A stretch of 64,000 nt of DNA from Guillardia theta CCMP2712 (Eukaryota > Cryptophyceae > Pyrenomonadales > Geminigeraceae), in contig NW_005434663.1 in the NCBI RefSeq assembly GCF_000315625.1, forward strand, positions 862,666 through 926,665. The letters are read 5' to 3'. The notes beneath the pieces are model-generated. The model saw only the letters and a program-made list of their open reading frames with translations, did not search any database and was not told the DNA's origin. The position numbers and the translations under genes are program-made. Within the stretch, counting starts at the first letter, position 1. Each line of letters begins with the position of its first letter. Below are positions 1 to 10,805 of this stretch, in pieces.

Positions 1-180
1 CGACATAGGCAGGGCCGAGTCCGACTTTTACTCAAAGTTAAGTCGAGTCAAGCTGCTCCACAGCCGGGCTGAGGGCAGAAGCAATCCGGAGTGTGGCCCA
101 AAATTTAGGCCGCTAAGCCGCGCAGTGACTCCCGGAGTAGCTGACCCGGTGACCCGGGCTGGCACTGCACATCAACTTGG
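1..180. repeat. GC-rich island, GCCGGGC/GTGAC type
   Basis: This stretch is rich in GCCGGGC, GAGTC and GTGAC words and holds a TTACTCAAAGTTAAGT motif near position 16. The same mixture recurs near 3040-3260, 25555-25690, 31620-32180 and 56630-56720, so it looks like one member of a dispersed, degenerate repeat class. No open frame of quality crosses it. Confidence 0.45.
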
Positions 181-480
181 CTTAGAAACGGCTTGACAAG
201 CGAAACTGAGACGGAGCACAAGTTTGTTAGACTTGTACTGTGCCAAAGTTGAATGCAGACACCATATCGACCTTAGTTGTAACAAGACAGTTTTTTGCTC
301 AAGACCGAGTCTAATGTACACAAAACCAGAATTGAGGAGCACATGAGAGATAAACAGTATGCTAGGATGTGAAACCCAAGCATCCAGACATGAGAGGACC
401 TTAGCAAGACGGCTAGGAAAGCCCCCTGCTTCGTCCCGGGCCACATACTACATGGCCGCCTTGAAACACGTAAGGGTCGT

Positions 481-582
481 CAAGACCCAACAAGGACAAG
501 ATTGCAGCATATATCGCTTGCATACCACGCTCTGATGCATAAGCTGTCGTTTGAGCTTTAGACCGCCTCCATCCGACCACTC
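481..582 (+). repeat. 102-bp direct repeat, copy 1
   Basis: The block from 481 to 582 recurs at 660-761 with two visible substitutions. The 77 bases between the copies are unrelated. The region from 180 to 1140 otherwise shows no convincing gene; two short minus-strand frames (172-444, 448-702) run through it, but the second is partly built from the repeat itself. Confidence 0.85.
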
Positions 583-659
583 CTCGCTGAGATATGCTCC
601 GACAAGTGCAGGAGTGTCAGGAGGGGGTTGGGGGCTGCAGGACGAAGATGCGGCGTATC

Positions 660-761
660 CAAGACCCAACAAGGACAAGATTGCAGCATATATCGCTTGC
701 ATACCACGCTCTGATGCCTAAGCTGTCGTTTGAGCTTTAGATCGCCTCCATCCGACCACTC
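660..761 (+). repeat. 102-bp direct repeat, copy 2
   Basis: Second copy of the block at 481-582, offset by 179 bases. It differs at two positions and is followed by unrelated sequence with GCCGGGC words around 885-950. Confidence 0.85.
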
Positions 762-1140
762 GGTTTACCGTACAGGAGAGTTTTGTTAACTCGACGCTAT
801 CTGACTGGCACGCGGCTGGCCGCTCATGTGATCCATCAAACTGGGAGTGTGATCGGATCGGACATCTTGGCACACATGCTAAGGCCGGGCCCAAGGAATT
901 CTCGATAGCATGCCAGGGCTGAGGGGGTCACGGTGTGCCCGGGCCGGCAGAAAGGTAGGCAAATTGCTGAGGACCCGAACAGCTCAGTACGGTACAAATT
1001 TGCGTCAGATCACAAATATTTGAATATCGTGTATAACAAAACAAGCTCGTTCAAATATCCTATCAATAAGAAATCCCTAAGTACCGTGAGGAAATAATGC
1101 CGAGAGCAGTTTTCTCAGCAGGTTGCCAGCTAGTGATAAA

Positions 1141-1905
1141 TCATATATCACGCATTTGAATCAAGTCAGCGCCAAGGCTGATAGGAAACCCAACATTGAT
1201 GTCAAAATTTCGCAGCTCAGAGATAGCTGGGTCCTCTCCTTGCTCCAGCTGAACCCCGTAGAGCTGATTATGGTCGAAGAACTCGATGATATGGCCATGG
1301 TTGGGAGGAGGAGGAGGCTGGTTAGGGTCCACCTCACCGAACATTTGGAGCGCCTCGCAGATGGTGCAACTGCCGGACTGATTCGAAGATTTCTTCCCAG
1401 CCTCGTCGTCCAAGAGTCCTCCGAGCGAAAATGAACTCAGGGTCTCGTCCTCGGCCATGGCCGGCAGAGAGACGACGTCTTCTGGCTCGGGGACAACCTG
1501 GAACGCGAAGTCTGTGACGTTTTGTTCACCCTGAGCAGTATATGGCAGGGGCTGGTCATCGTCGTGATGCAAAATGTTCCGCTTCTTCCTTGGCCTCCTG
1601 TCTTTCGATCCTACTGGCCTGCCGGGCTTCTTGGCCTGCTTGTTGTTGGCCTTCTCCACATATAATTCGATCTCCTCTCGCGTCCACATGCTCTGCGTTG
1701 CTTTGATCCATGTGCGCTTGTTCCAGATGTCTCGTACAGCCTTGGGGCTGATCCTGTATTGGTTGCTCAACATGGTGCTCGAGAGCACGGTATCTGAGTC
1801 TGAGTTGCCATGGGGCCTCTTGCTGTAAATTTCTCGAGCTTCTTCAAAACTCAAGGCCGCCTTCCAATGAGCCTTATTCTCGCTTTCCATTTCAACTTTT
1901 TCCAA
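1141..1905 (-). CDS. AT-hook protein with helix-turn-helix-like N-terminus
   Basis: A single open frame of 254 residues. The N-terminal half (about 15-85) reads as three helices, with LSFEEAREIY, YRISPKAVRDIWNKRTW and WTREEIELYVEKA. This pattern of an acidic helix, an IS-x-KAVRDIW recognition-like helix and a final W recurs in predicted nuclear proteins of algae with secondary plastids. It is followed at about 91-110 by a basic segment with the AT-hook core GRP (KKPGRPVGSKDRRPRKK), which binds the minor groove of AT-rich DNA. The C-terminal half is acidic and proline-rich, as expected of a disordered or activating tail. A DNA-binding regulatory role is inference; no named family is claimed. 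The ATG at 1905 opens the frame and no intron is needed. Confidence 0.65.
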   Translation of the reverse strand: MEKVEMESENKAHWKAALSFEEAREIYSKRPHGNSDSDTVLSSTMLSNQYRISPKAVRDIWNKRTWIKATQSMWTREEIELYVEKANNKQAKKPGRPVGSKDRRPRKKRNILHHDDDQPLPYTAQGEQNVTDFAFQVVPEPEDVVSLPAMAEDETLSSFSLGGLLDDEAGKKSSNQSGSCTICEALQMFGEVDPNQPPPPPNHGHIIEFFDHNQLYGVQLEQGEDPAISELRNFDINVGFPISLGADLIQMRDI

Positions 1906-3621
1906 TCAGCAAGTGATATTCCAACAGTCTTCTGCTCCCACCCTCTTAGATCGCGGGTGCTTACGGTTTGTCTTTTGTTAAGCTTAGAAGAACAACGAAT
2001 CGACAACGCGGGCGTGTATATAATAGATTGCCGTGAATCTATCTCCTTCTAACTTCCGTCTTGAAAGGCTATTAATAGTGAGAAAAATCAAGACGTCCAC
2101 AACAGATTTGATACAGGTCACTGCAATAAATATGAGGCAGCAGGGACAGAAACCTCGACAGAGTTGTCAACGAGACTTCAGAGTTCGAGGGTGGGCCAGA
2201 AGTGCAAAGGGCAGCAGTGTTGCTAAGGAGGGAAGGTACAGATAGTAGATAAACAGAGATTTTTGACGGGTTGGGAGGAAGAAACACAAGTCTAAGTGCA
2301 ATGATAAGCGCAGTTACTGCATGAGTTCTAGCATATGCTTCGCTCGCGGATGTGGACGCGAGTAGAGAGGCGCGAGGGTAGGGTAAGATTCCGTAGGTGG
2401 GTAGGGGTGAACCTTAAATCTAGGGTGGGGTACACAAAGTTGTGATGAAGCGCCTAGGGGTACTCAAAAGGTTATGGAGAGAACCGGGTATATTTCTGGT
2501 CAGAAATGGGGTTGTTAACTGAGTGGGGTGGGGTAGGCGGGATGGAACCACCCCCACCTGTTTGTGTACCCTACCGATTGAGGACTGAAGTTGGCGGTGT
2601 GGGTGATGAACGGGTAGTCGGCAATAAAGTTGGGGAGAAGGGGTCGGGCCCCACTGGTACAAACCAAAGAAGCTGGTAGATACGGTGGGTACTGTAGAAG
2701 GAGTAGAAAGTAGCATCAAAGTAGGGGTCCAAGACTTTGAAATGAAGGGTAGGGGTAAAGGGGGGTAATTTTTTGGGTGGTCCTGGTAGGGGTGGGGGAC
2801 TGGGTAGGGGAGGCATTTGGTGTTGTACCAGCGGCCGGCCCTGATCGGTAGACTCAGTGTGGGGTGGGTGGGGGTTATCCTTCTCTGGGCTATTTTCACA
2901 GGAAGCTCGTGTAAAGGGGGGTGGGTCTGGGGGTGGGTCCGATGCAGCATTGAAGTTGTCTCTCTTAGTTGACTGATCAGGATCCGGTGAGGCGGGCCCG
3001 AGATTGTTCAAGCCTTGAACTTCCGACTCAGTGACTCTGTGAATGGCAGGGCGGCCGCGCCCGGGCCACTCCGCCGCCCACTGTGACCGTACCCGCGCAC
3101 GGCGCGGCCGTCACTGAGCGGCGCACTGCGGCATCATCATGGCATGGAACTTGATCGGCGGCCAGGCCGTGAAGGAAACTTCAGGCCGGGCCGCATACGG
3201 CGACCGAGTCTTCTTGACTCGAAGCCGCTTTCGGGCCGGGAAATTGAATTGCCGGGTGAGTCAATCGGGTGCAATAACCCCACCCCCCTAGATGTCTCAA
3301 CATACTACTTACAATGCCACTACCGGTGATAGAAACAGGGATTTTGGGCTCCATTTCATCGAAGAATAGGGGGTGAGGGTAGTTCTTATCACCAGCCAAG
3401 TCTCTTATGACGACATTTCCAATGCGTAAGAATGCAATCAGACACCCACCCAATACCCACTACTATAGTCTGGTTGATATGTAGACTAAACATTATTTAT
3501 ATCAATTTTCATGGGTAATTAAGAATATTAAGTGATTTTGAAGGGGTGATCGTGCCCACCCGTTGGAGGGGAGGGGTCAACTTAGGGTTCACTGCCCCCC
3601 CTTCACGCATCAGCCGCCGCC
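1906..3621. other. Intergenic; G-rich island 2370-2990, GC-rich island 3040-3260
   Basis: No credible gene. From about 2370 to 2990 the plus strand is strongly G-skewed, with repeated GGGGTA, GGGGTGGG and GTAGGGG words; the two minus-strand frames of 146 and 176 residues here are proline-rich readings of that bias. From 3040 to 3260 the DNA changes to a GCCGGGC/GAGTCA/GTGAC island. Residual GGGG runs continue to about 3590. Confidence 0.6.
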
Positions 3622-4522
3622 ATGCTCCGTGCCGCCGCCTTCTCTGCCGCCGTCGCCTCCGCCGCTGCCTTCATGCCCCTTGCGCCAGGCCCTGCCTGCC
3701 GCTCTGGAGCCACTGCTGTCAGCATGTGAGTGATCGATCTGACACACAATCGATGGTAGTTGAGTGAAAGGAATGTTGGAACTGTTGCAAGGAGACTGGG
3801 TTGAAATGGGGTGAGCGAGTGTTGGCGTTCTGTACAAGAGAGTATCAGTTCGCTTCTTGTACCTGAATGCTTTCGTCGATCATAGCACTTAATACCATAA
3901 GATGGAGAGTAGGGAATGTCTTTCGAAAGCACGATGACCTTGTATTATGTTAGTACTCACTCGTGTTGCAGGGCCAAGTTCCCTGGGCAGGCCCCCAACG
4001 GAGCTCCTCCGGCTGATCTCTTCAACATCTGGAGAAACGATTACATGCTCACCCCCCAGCAGGCTGCTGCCGAGGTACCATCCATGCTCAGGGCGTCATG
4101 TATCCTTACCCGCTGTAACAGGCCGCTGAGAGGAAAAAGAACACTCTCTTCGACGGAGTGTTGCCTCCCTTCTCCAACGTCGGAGAGACCACCTTCGGAG
4201 AGGGTAACGACGTTTCCTCGTCCTCTCTTCGCCCCGTTGACTGGTCCTACAGTCGGCACCCCCACCATCAGCGGTCTCGGTGTCGCTCGTGACTTCTCCA
4301 CCGCCAACCCCACCTCCGCTTACGATGTTGCCAACTTTGGCAAGGTTAATGCTTCTTCACGACCTCTCTTGACTGCTCACTCATGCTCTCGTGCAGACCA
4401 TCGCTGTGAACCCCGACGTTCTCATCAACCCCAAGACCGGAGCTGGTCCCGACAGGGCCTTCTTCGAGAAGAAGGGTGGCAACGCTCCCTCGCAGCCCCG
4501 CAAGCGCCTCTTTGGCAAGTAA
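3622..4522 (+). CDS. Small plastid-targeted protein, family not recognised
   Basis: Five exons (3622-3725, 3972-4074, 4122-4203, 4253-4344, 4397-4522) with GT-AG introns join to 507 bases, 168 residues. The start MLRAAAFSAAVASAAAFMPL is a bipartite presequence: a hydrophobic signal peptide ending at an A-F step, then a short Ser/Arg/Pro-rich transit-like stretch. This is the plastid import signal known from algae with red-derived complex plastids. The mature part is hydrophilic, lacks a membrane segment and contains WRNDYMLTPQQAA, a TFGEVGTPTISGLGVARDF loop and a basic end in RKRLFGK. Its size suggests a small stromal or lumenal protein, perhaps an accessory subunit of a photosynthetic complex, but that is a guess. 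Confidence 0.75.
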
Positions 4523-5035
4523 ACTATTCTAGGGTATAAAGTGAAGGAAAGCTTTCGTGTTCGAAATAAATGATCATGTTTCTTTGGCGATTGCATGCGC
4601 GGAAGAATCACCAACACCGATTCAAGACCGTTGCCTTGTACGTGAAAGACGTCAAATGAAGTATCATTCCCAGCATCGTAGTTTTGTTTCATGCGTCTTA
4701 GGTATGGATACCTTTATGTCCAACACACACCATCCTATACAAAAGTTGAGCTGAGCTACGTGTTGTGGTGTACTGTCGTATGTTAACACAGTTCATTATG
4801 TTTTTTTTCAATCTGTTGCCTTTGCATTTCTCCCCTCCCCTCTCCTGTCTTGCCCTGTCTTGCCCTGCCCTGCCCTGCCCTGCGCTCTCCTGTCTTATCT
4901 CAATGTAATTTCTAACATCTGCCTGCTGCTCACCCAAGGTACAGTACCCTTCCAGTGGTAATGGTAACTTAAGTGGAACACTCGACTGGAGTGGTCGCAA
5001 TGTCGAGCGCTGGGAAGTTGCGCAAGGTAACGAGA

Positions 5036-5252
5036 ACGAGAGCAGGGGGAGCAGGAGGAGCAGGAGGAGCAGGAGGAGCAGGAGGAGCAGGAGGAGCAGG
5101 AGGAGCAGGAGGAGCAGGAGGAGCAGGAGGAGCAGGAGCAGGAGGAGGAGCAGGGGGAGCAGGAGGAGCAGGAGGAGCAGGAGGAGCAGGAGGAGCAGGA
5201 GGAGCAGGAGGAGCAGGAGGAGCAGGGGGAGCAGGGGGAGCAGGAGGAGCAG
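5036..5252 (+). repeat. (GGAGCA)n hexanucleotide tract
   Basis: About 35 units of GGAGCA with a few interruptions. If translated it gives Gly-Ala, Ser-Arg or Glu-Gln runs with no stop, which creates long spurious frames on both strands. It lies just upstream of the methyltransferase start chosen at 5275, so here it is read as leader rather than coding. The same hexamer (as its complement) forms a Gly-Ala run in the DENN gene at 36774-36830. Confidence 0.9.
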
Positions 5253-5274
5253 AGGGCATTCGATGTAGACCAAG

Positions 5275-6863
5275 ATGCTTGGTCGACACAACGTTGCGAC
5301 GTCGAAGAAGGATGGCGGCAGTGCGATCAAAATGCAGCAAAGAGCGAGGATCTGCGAAGAATGTCTGACTAGATTTGAACAGCAACTGCCCGGCCTTGTA
5401 GAGAAGTTGGATCAGTTTCTTCCCCTTGCTCGAGTGGAGTCGATCCTCAAAGCGTATACGACGTGATGTGATTTGCTCTCCCCGTCGCGTGCTCAATGCT
5501 CTGAACAACAGGACAAGGAGGACCACGTTCCGGTTGAATCGTCTCCGTGTGAAAGGGAAGCAAGCAGAGGAAGCGGTGCTGGGAGGGATCCAAGAGAAGC
5601 TGGAAGAGCTCTCGAGCAGGAAGCGAGCAGTGCGGCTAGAGAGATGCCCATGGAGCGAAGACGCCTTCATCGTCTCTCCTGCTGGCGTCCAGGTGAAGCA
5701 CCTGATCGACCTGCATGCTCACAAGCAAGGTCTCTTCCACTTCCAGTCATGGTCCAGCATGATCCCGCCGCTCTGCATCGATTATATGAGGGGAGGGCAC
5801 CTTCTTGACATGTGCGCGGCGCCCGGGGGGAAGGCGAGCATGATAGCTGAGAGGATGAAGGAGGGGTGCAGGCTGGTGGTCAACGAGAAGGACAGGAGGA
5901 GGTACGAGAAGATGTGCTTTATCCTCTCCCAGCTTGTTCCCGACGACCTGCTCCCTGCCCTGTCGTTGAGGAATTGTGATGCGAGGAAGTTCCGGCTAGT
6001 GGACGGGGAGCAGGAGGCGTCGGAGGGGAGGCAGGACGGTGAGAAGAGCTGGGGACGTTGGAAGGGGATGATGTTGATGTCCAGGAAGCAAGTTTGACAA
6101 GACCATATCACAAGCGTTCGACACTATCCTACTGGATGCTCCGTGTGAGTGTTGGGGAGCGAAGGAGGTGGGAGGAGTAAGGTGAATGAAAGTGAGCAGG
6201 TAGCGGGGAGGGAATCATCAATATGGGGGAGCCAGGAAGTTACAAGTAATTAATGCTGTCTTGTGATGGAGATGATGATAGAGATGATGATGACGATGAT
6301 GTTGATCATGATGATGAGGACGACGACGATATGAACTCGATGTGATGTTCACCCTCATTCAGGAATTGGTCGTTGCAATGGGTTGCCGATCATGTCGCCT
6401 TGCAACGACAGCTGCTGGAAACTGCAGTCTCGGTGTGTAGCTGAACTCATGAGTGAGGAGGAGGGAGACGATGACGAGGGTGACAACAGCTGCTGAAGAG
6501 AGGTGGGCAGCTGGTATACTCAACCTGCACGCTCAACCCGGAAGAGAACGAGGAGAACGTCGCCTGGATGTACAAAGTAAGATCGAGAGCTCGTTTCGCT
6601 GACGCGGGGTGTACAGACTGAGCAGCTGCCCGGAGGTCTCGGTAGAGGAACTTCCTCCTCCTTTCAGAGCCAACGACGGAGGGTTCAGAGAGCAGGATTG
6701 TTTCGCCAAGGGCCTCATGGTGACTTCTCGGCTGAGTGGAGGCAGCGGAGTGACGGAGGCGGAGCAGGGGAGTCTCTCGCAAGCCCAGGCAGCTCGTTGC
6801 CTGCGCGTTTACCCGTCGGAGACCATGGAGGGTTTCTTTGTGTGCAGGCTGAGAAAGAACTGA
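5275..6863 (+). CDS. NOP2/Sun (NSUN) family RNA cytosine-5 methyltransferase
   Basis: Six exons (5275-5453, 5512-6038, 6085-6181, 6363-6432, 6490-6576, 6636-6863) sum to 1188 bases, 395 residues, all in phase. The family marks appear in order: TTFRLNRL in the N-terminal part, the S-adenosylmethionine loop LLDMCAAPGGKA, the aspartate strand FDTILLDAPC with the catalytic-loop cysteine, W-LQW-ADHVALQRQLLETA, then GGQLVYSTCTLNPEENEENV with the second cysteine. The end VYPSETMEGFFVCRLRK is the usual last strand. The enzyme methylates C5 of cytosine in rRNA or tRNA; the exact target cannot be told. The acceptor of the last exon (6635) is weak (CCGGAG), so that junction is less sure. An upstream frame through the GGAGCA tract is in another phase and was not used. 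Confidence 0.85.
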
Positions 6864-6999
6864 AAGACGACGAGGACAGGAAGAGGAAGAGGAAGAGGAC
6901 GAGGAAGAGGACGAGGACGAGGACGATGGGGTTGAGATGAAGAGGAGCATAGCGACGGTGAGGAGGAGGAGAGGAGAAGAGGGAGGAAATTTGAAAATT

Positions 7000-7152
7000 G
7001 TAAATACGAATGAGGAATTTGGTTTCTCTTAATCGGGGTTGCTTTTCATCTTTTATTTTCTTGATCGTCTACTGCGTATTATTGCTCTCTGCTTCACCTA
7101 AAGATGAAATCAGAAGATGTAATTGATGTTTCATGTTTTTTGTTTGGTTTTT

Positions 7153-7211
<59 letters not shown>

Positions 7212-7460
7212 ATCGTATTTGTTTTTAATGATGATGTGTTTTTGTTACCTTCTTGGGAAGTTTGTTCATTCTTTTCGCACGATTGATCGCTTTCACCTGA
7301 AATTCGTGTAAGAGGGCAAAACGTTCGAGACGACAGAACAGAGTTGTAGACGAGGGACGGAAGAAGAAGAGGCAGAGGGAGGAGGCCTGCGGGAGAAAAG
7401 GAGGGGACAGGGGGTGGTACCTGCTTCTTCCATTCCTTCTTGTCCATTCCATTCAACGGA
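7000..7460. other. Intergenic with (GAT)n tract at 7153-7211
   Basis: No gene is seen. A near-perfect (ATG)n microsatellite of about 20 units lies at 7153-7211; it yields poly-Asp, poly-Met or poly-Ser frames that are not credible proteins. This space separates the methyltransferase (+) from the RIO kinase (-), which converge on it. Confidence 0.7.
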
Positions 7461-7649
7461 TCATCTAATTTTGCTCTCTACCGCACGAGTCAGCAGGAGG
7501 AGAGAAGGAGAGAAGCTACAGACCTTGTCTTTCCTGCCTCTTTGACGTGCTCCGTCTTCCCCCTCACCTGGACCGCTCCTTTCTAAGCTGTCTTCCTCGT
7601 CCCCGGAGCCCAACGGAGAAGATACACTCTCAGGGACATCCTCCTCATT

Positions 7650-7680
<31 letters not shown>

Positions 7681-10167
7681 GAGTTGTCGTCGGTGTAGTC
7701 TTCTTCTTCTTCTTCTTCTTCTTGTTCTGGACTGTCCTCTAATTTGTTCGCTACCTCTCCTGTCAAGACTTTGTCCAGTCCTTTGTTGACCTTCAGACTC
7801 TCTCCCTTCCATTCTCCGTCTGCTTCATCGACTTCGTCGTCCGCCATGCCTTCCTCCTCTACCCTGTACTTGAGGTTTTCACCCATCCTCCCAAAGCCTT
7901 CGATACCTTCCGGGCCTCCCCAGGGTCCCCATCCGCTGGAATCCTCCTCCTCCTCTTCCTCCTCCTCCTTCACTCTCTGGTTGGCCTCCTCCACAATCTG
8001 CTTCTTCGCCACTAGCCTCGTGTCGATCCCCTGCTGTCTTCCGGTAGAGCTTCCGAGGGAGCTGGCGTTGACCAGCGCTCGCCCTTTCGCATCATACCCC
8101 AGACTGCGCAGGATGTCGGATGCTTTCGTGCCTGAAGAGAAGGAAGGAGCACGAGAGGAGGGAGCAGCAGCAGCATCAGCAGGAGCGTCGAACATTGCAG
8201 TCTTCGCATCCTCGCGCGCAGCTTGAAGGTCCATCCCAGTCATGACCCCGTAGTTGCGGAAGTCTTGACCCTCCCGGCCCTCTGCAAGTTTCTCGATCTC
8301 TCGCTCAGCGTCCTTGAAGTCTGCTAGCCTCTGCGGGAAAGAGGAGCAGAGGAACACTCCTTCCTCCACGTCGTGCTCAGCCTCTTCCGTACGTGTCAGC
8401 GGCTGGCCTGACCTCTGCTGATCCGTCTCTTCCTCCTTCGCAGCTTCTTCTGTTTCCTCGGACAAGCTCTGCGTCAAGTTTCGCATCGCGTCTGAGTGGC
8501 TGAAGACGGGAGAGACGACGAGCTCGAAGAAGGAGCGGAGGGGAAGCACCGGGATCCCCTTGGAGGAGAAGAAGTTCCGCACGTTGACCGCGTCCTTGCG
8601 CAGGAACTCCAGCGAGCAGGGATGGTCTGGTCCCACGGACTGCCCGACGTCGATGACCATCACCTTCCTCCTCACGTACACCAGGTTGTACTCGCTCAGA
8701 TCCCCATGGACGAGCTTGCAGTCGTGGAAGAGCAGGCGCATAATCAGGAACGTCTGCCTGTAGCTCTCCTGCCATGACTGCCCGTCAAGCTTCACATCCT
8801 TCAGCTTCGGCGCCGCTTCCCCTCCCTCCCCCAGGAACTCCATGATGAGGACGTGGGATCTGAAGAGGAGGGGACGAGGGCAAGGGACCCCAGCCAGGTA
8901 CATCCTCTTCAAATTTCGGAACTCCTTCTCCGCCCACAGGCTAACCATTCTCCTTGGGTTCTTGGAGTAGCCCTTGCGGAAGCGGTAATCCCCCATGACG
9001 TACTTCTCCCTGTCCTTGAAGACGAGGATCGAGGTCTTGAAGATCTTAATTGCTACCTCCAGCTCCTCCTCCTCCTCCTCCTTCTTCGTCTCCTCGGACC
9101 AGAATAAACCCTTCCCTGAGATATGGGAGTATCCCTCCGACAGGTTCAGAGGAAGAAATTGTTCTGACGACCGAACTCCAACACTCCTGCATGGTAGGGC
9201 AGGGAACGAAGCAGGAGCAGGAGCGTGAATAAGAGGAAAGTGAACAAAGTCAGTTGGAATCAAACGAGAGTGAATGGGAATCGGAAGGTATGCAAACTTA
9301 CAGGTCGATTTGCTCATTCTCATTCCAAGTCTTCTGTATCAATTTGCTCCAGTTGTGATAGTTCGACCCGAACCCCTGAACATCAGCATCAATATCAACA
9401 TCCAAATCGACATCCGCAAAAGAATCGCCTCACATGATACACGTTCGCCTCCTTCCCTGTGCTGATACATCCTTGCATGCTGTGCAGATATCCGTTGGAC
9501 ATCAGTCTGTCCAGAATTCTTCTCGTGCGTGGATCAAGAACCTTCACGGAGCTCGTCACATTTCCCTGGCGCCAACCACCTCCCAACAAACCCCCTCGAC
9601 GGTTGCTCGATCCGCCCTGTCCTTGTGCCGCACCATCTTCATGTCATCCTTCTTGTGGGTCCTGCAGTCATCGTCACATGCCAAGGAAGCTTGTCCTCCA
9701 ACAGCGCAGCACGTGTCGTGCTGGACGTCCTCAAGCCTGCCAAGCTTCGCAGTGGTGATGGAGCCCGCGCGAGGGGGAACGAAAGTTGGGAGTAAGGTCA
9801 GATCGACTTTCTCTCTGTCCTTTTGCTGAGAGGGAGGATTGACTGGCGATTTCCATATCTTCGTGTCTTTGTTTTGCTGCTTGATATTCGAAACAGAGGT
9901 GTCTCCGAGGTTTAGTTGTGCTCGTTTCAAACTTCGCTCCTGGCATAGGAGGAGAAAGAAACTCTTCAGAACGCCTTTCAGAGAAGGAATCTGCAGTACC
10001 TTCAAGCTCACATTCACTGCAGTATCTTTGGAGACAATGTCATCGATGCTTCTTGTCTCGTTGACATCAAGTATCGTCGTCTGTAGATCGCAACCTTGAA
10101 AATCATAAGCTGCATTCTTCTTGGTCTTCGATAACTTTCTCTCCTTTCTCTTGTTCTTCGACATCAT
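7461..10167 (-). CDS. RIOK1: RIO1 atypical serine/threonine kinase, ribosome maturation
   Basis: Exons 10167-9592 and 9541-9434 join in phase, then a long third exon runs to 7461. Its 5' edge lies between about 9186 and 9110 and is not settled. The N-terminal exon ends KMVRHKDRADRATVEG and runs on to VLDPRTRRILDRL, the RIO1 hallmark before the ATP loop STGKEANVYH. Then come VAIKIFKTSILVFKDREKY, a GYSKNPRRMVSLWAEKE segment, the catalytic loop HGDLSEYN and the metal-binding IDVGQS. RIO1 acts in the cytoplasm on late 40S pre-ribosomes as an ATPase-kinase. The C-terminal tail is very acidic, with poly-Glu and a poly-Asp run encoded by a (CAT)n tract at 7651-7680, as often seen in this family. An intron near the 3' end cannot be excluded. 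Confidence 0.88.
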
Positions 10168-10413
10168 ATCATCTTTCAGATCCCTGTGAACATGACGTCA
10201 TATCTTTTCAGAGCTCCGATCGTCTCCTGCTCACTTGAACGTCCACACGTTGGGAGATCCTTCACGATCGCTCTCTGGCTCAGCGAGAAGCTGCATGGCG
10301 TGTCATTGACCTCCCTCTCACTTTCATCTAGACCTTATCTCTTGTCATAAGCATGCGATCTTCTCCAAACTTGTAGACAATTGTTTCCTGTGCATCATGC
10401 AAGGGTCAATATC

Positions 10414-10805
10414 CTAACATCCACTCAACATTCGCCTTGCCTCGACATTCTTCGTCGATTCCTGCTCCCCTTCCCCTGTACAAAGTTGCCCGCCATCTCT
10501 CCAGCTAGAGCGCTTGAAGAGCTGTAGAGGCATGCACTGTCCTCCCCCGCGCAGACGAAGAGCCTGGAAGGAGGCCCGCGGACCTCAGGGATGTAGCGAA
10601 ACGAAGAGCTTTAACTCACCATGTCCTTGCAGTCCATCGAGTAAAACCTGTGCTCACCCGAAGTTTGACACAGAGCAGCTTGCGCCATGAAGCGACAGAA
10701 CAACTCTCTTGCTGCTGATGCTGCTGCTGCAGCTCCACCACCACCCGCCTCCTCCTCCACACTCATCATCACTACTAGAAGCGCAACTATCCACCATCGG
10801 AGCAT
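10414..10805 (-). CDS. Candidate short secreted protein with LRLRGGG motif
   Basis: Two exons (10805-10620 and 10563-10414) are joined by a GTGAGT donor and a TTCCAG acceptor and sum to 336 bases, 111 residues. The start MLRWWIVALLVVMMSV is a strong signal-peptide or anchor segment, followed by a Gly/Ala run. The second exon opens ALRLRGGGQ. No family is recognised. A similar TRIRGGG motif follows the hydrophobic N-terminus of the chromatin gene at 48598. The splice model is inferred only from the splice signals and open frame, and the product may not exist. The region between this gene and the RIO1 start (10168-10413) shows nothing else. Confidence 0.35.

Noticed and set aside
448-702. 84-residue minus-strand frame with a hydrophobic start
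   Set aside because: Its two ends are the two copies of the 102-bp direct repeat, so the frame is a by-product of the duplication.
2420-3011. Two long overlapping minus-strand frames of 176 and 146 residues
   Set aside because: Both are proline/histidine/threonine-rich readings of a G-skewed island, with no domain and no splice logic.
4698-5670. Long poly-Leu and Ala-Pro-rich frames opposite the methyltransferase leader
   Set aside because: They are antisense readings of the GGAGCA hexamer tract.
7104-7311. Poly-Asp and poly-Met frames
   Set aside because: Artefacts of the (ATG)n microsatellite.
10414-10563. LRLRGGG as the end of a ubiquitin-like protein
   Set aside because: The preceding sequence is a signal-like and Gly/Ala-rich leader with no ubiquitin fold, and the motif is not at a C-terminus.
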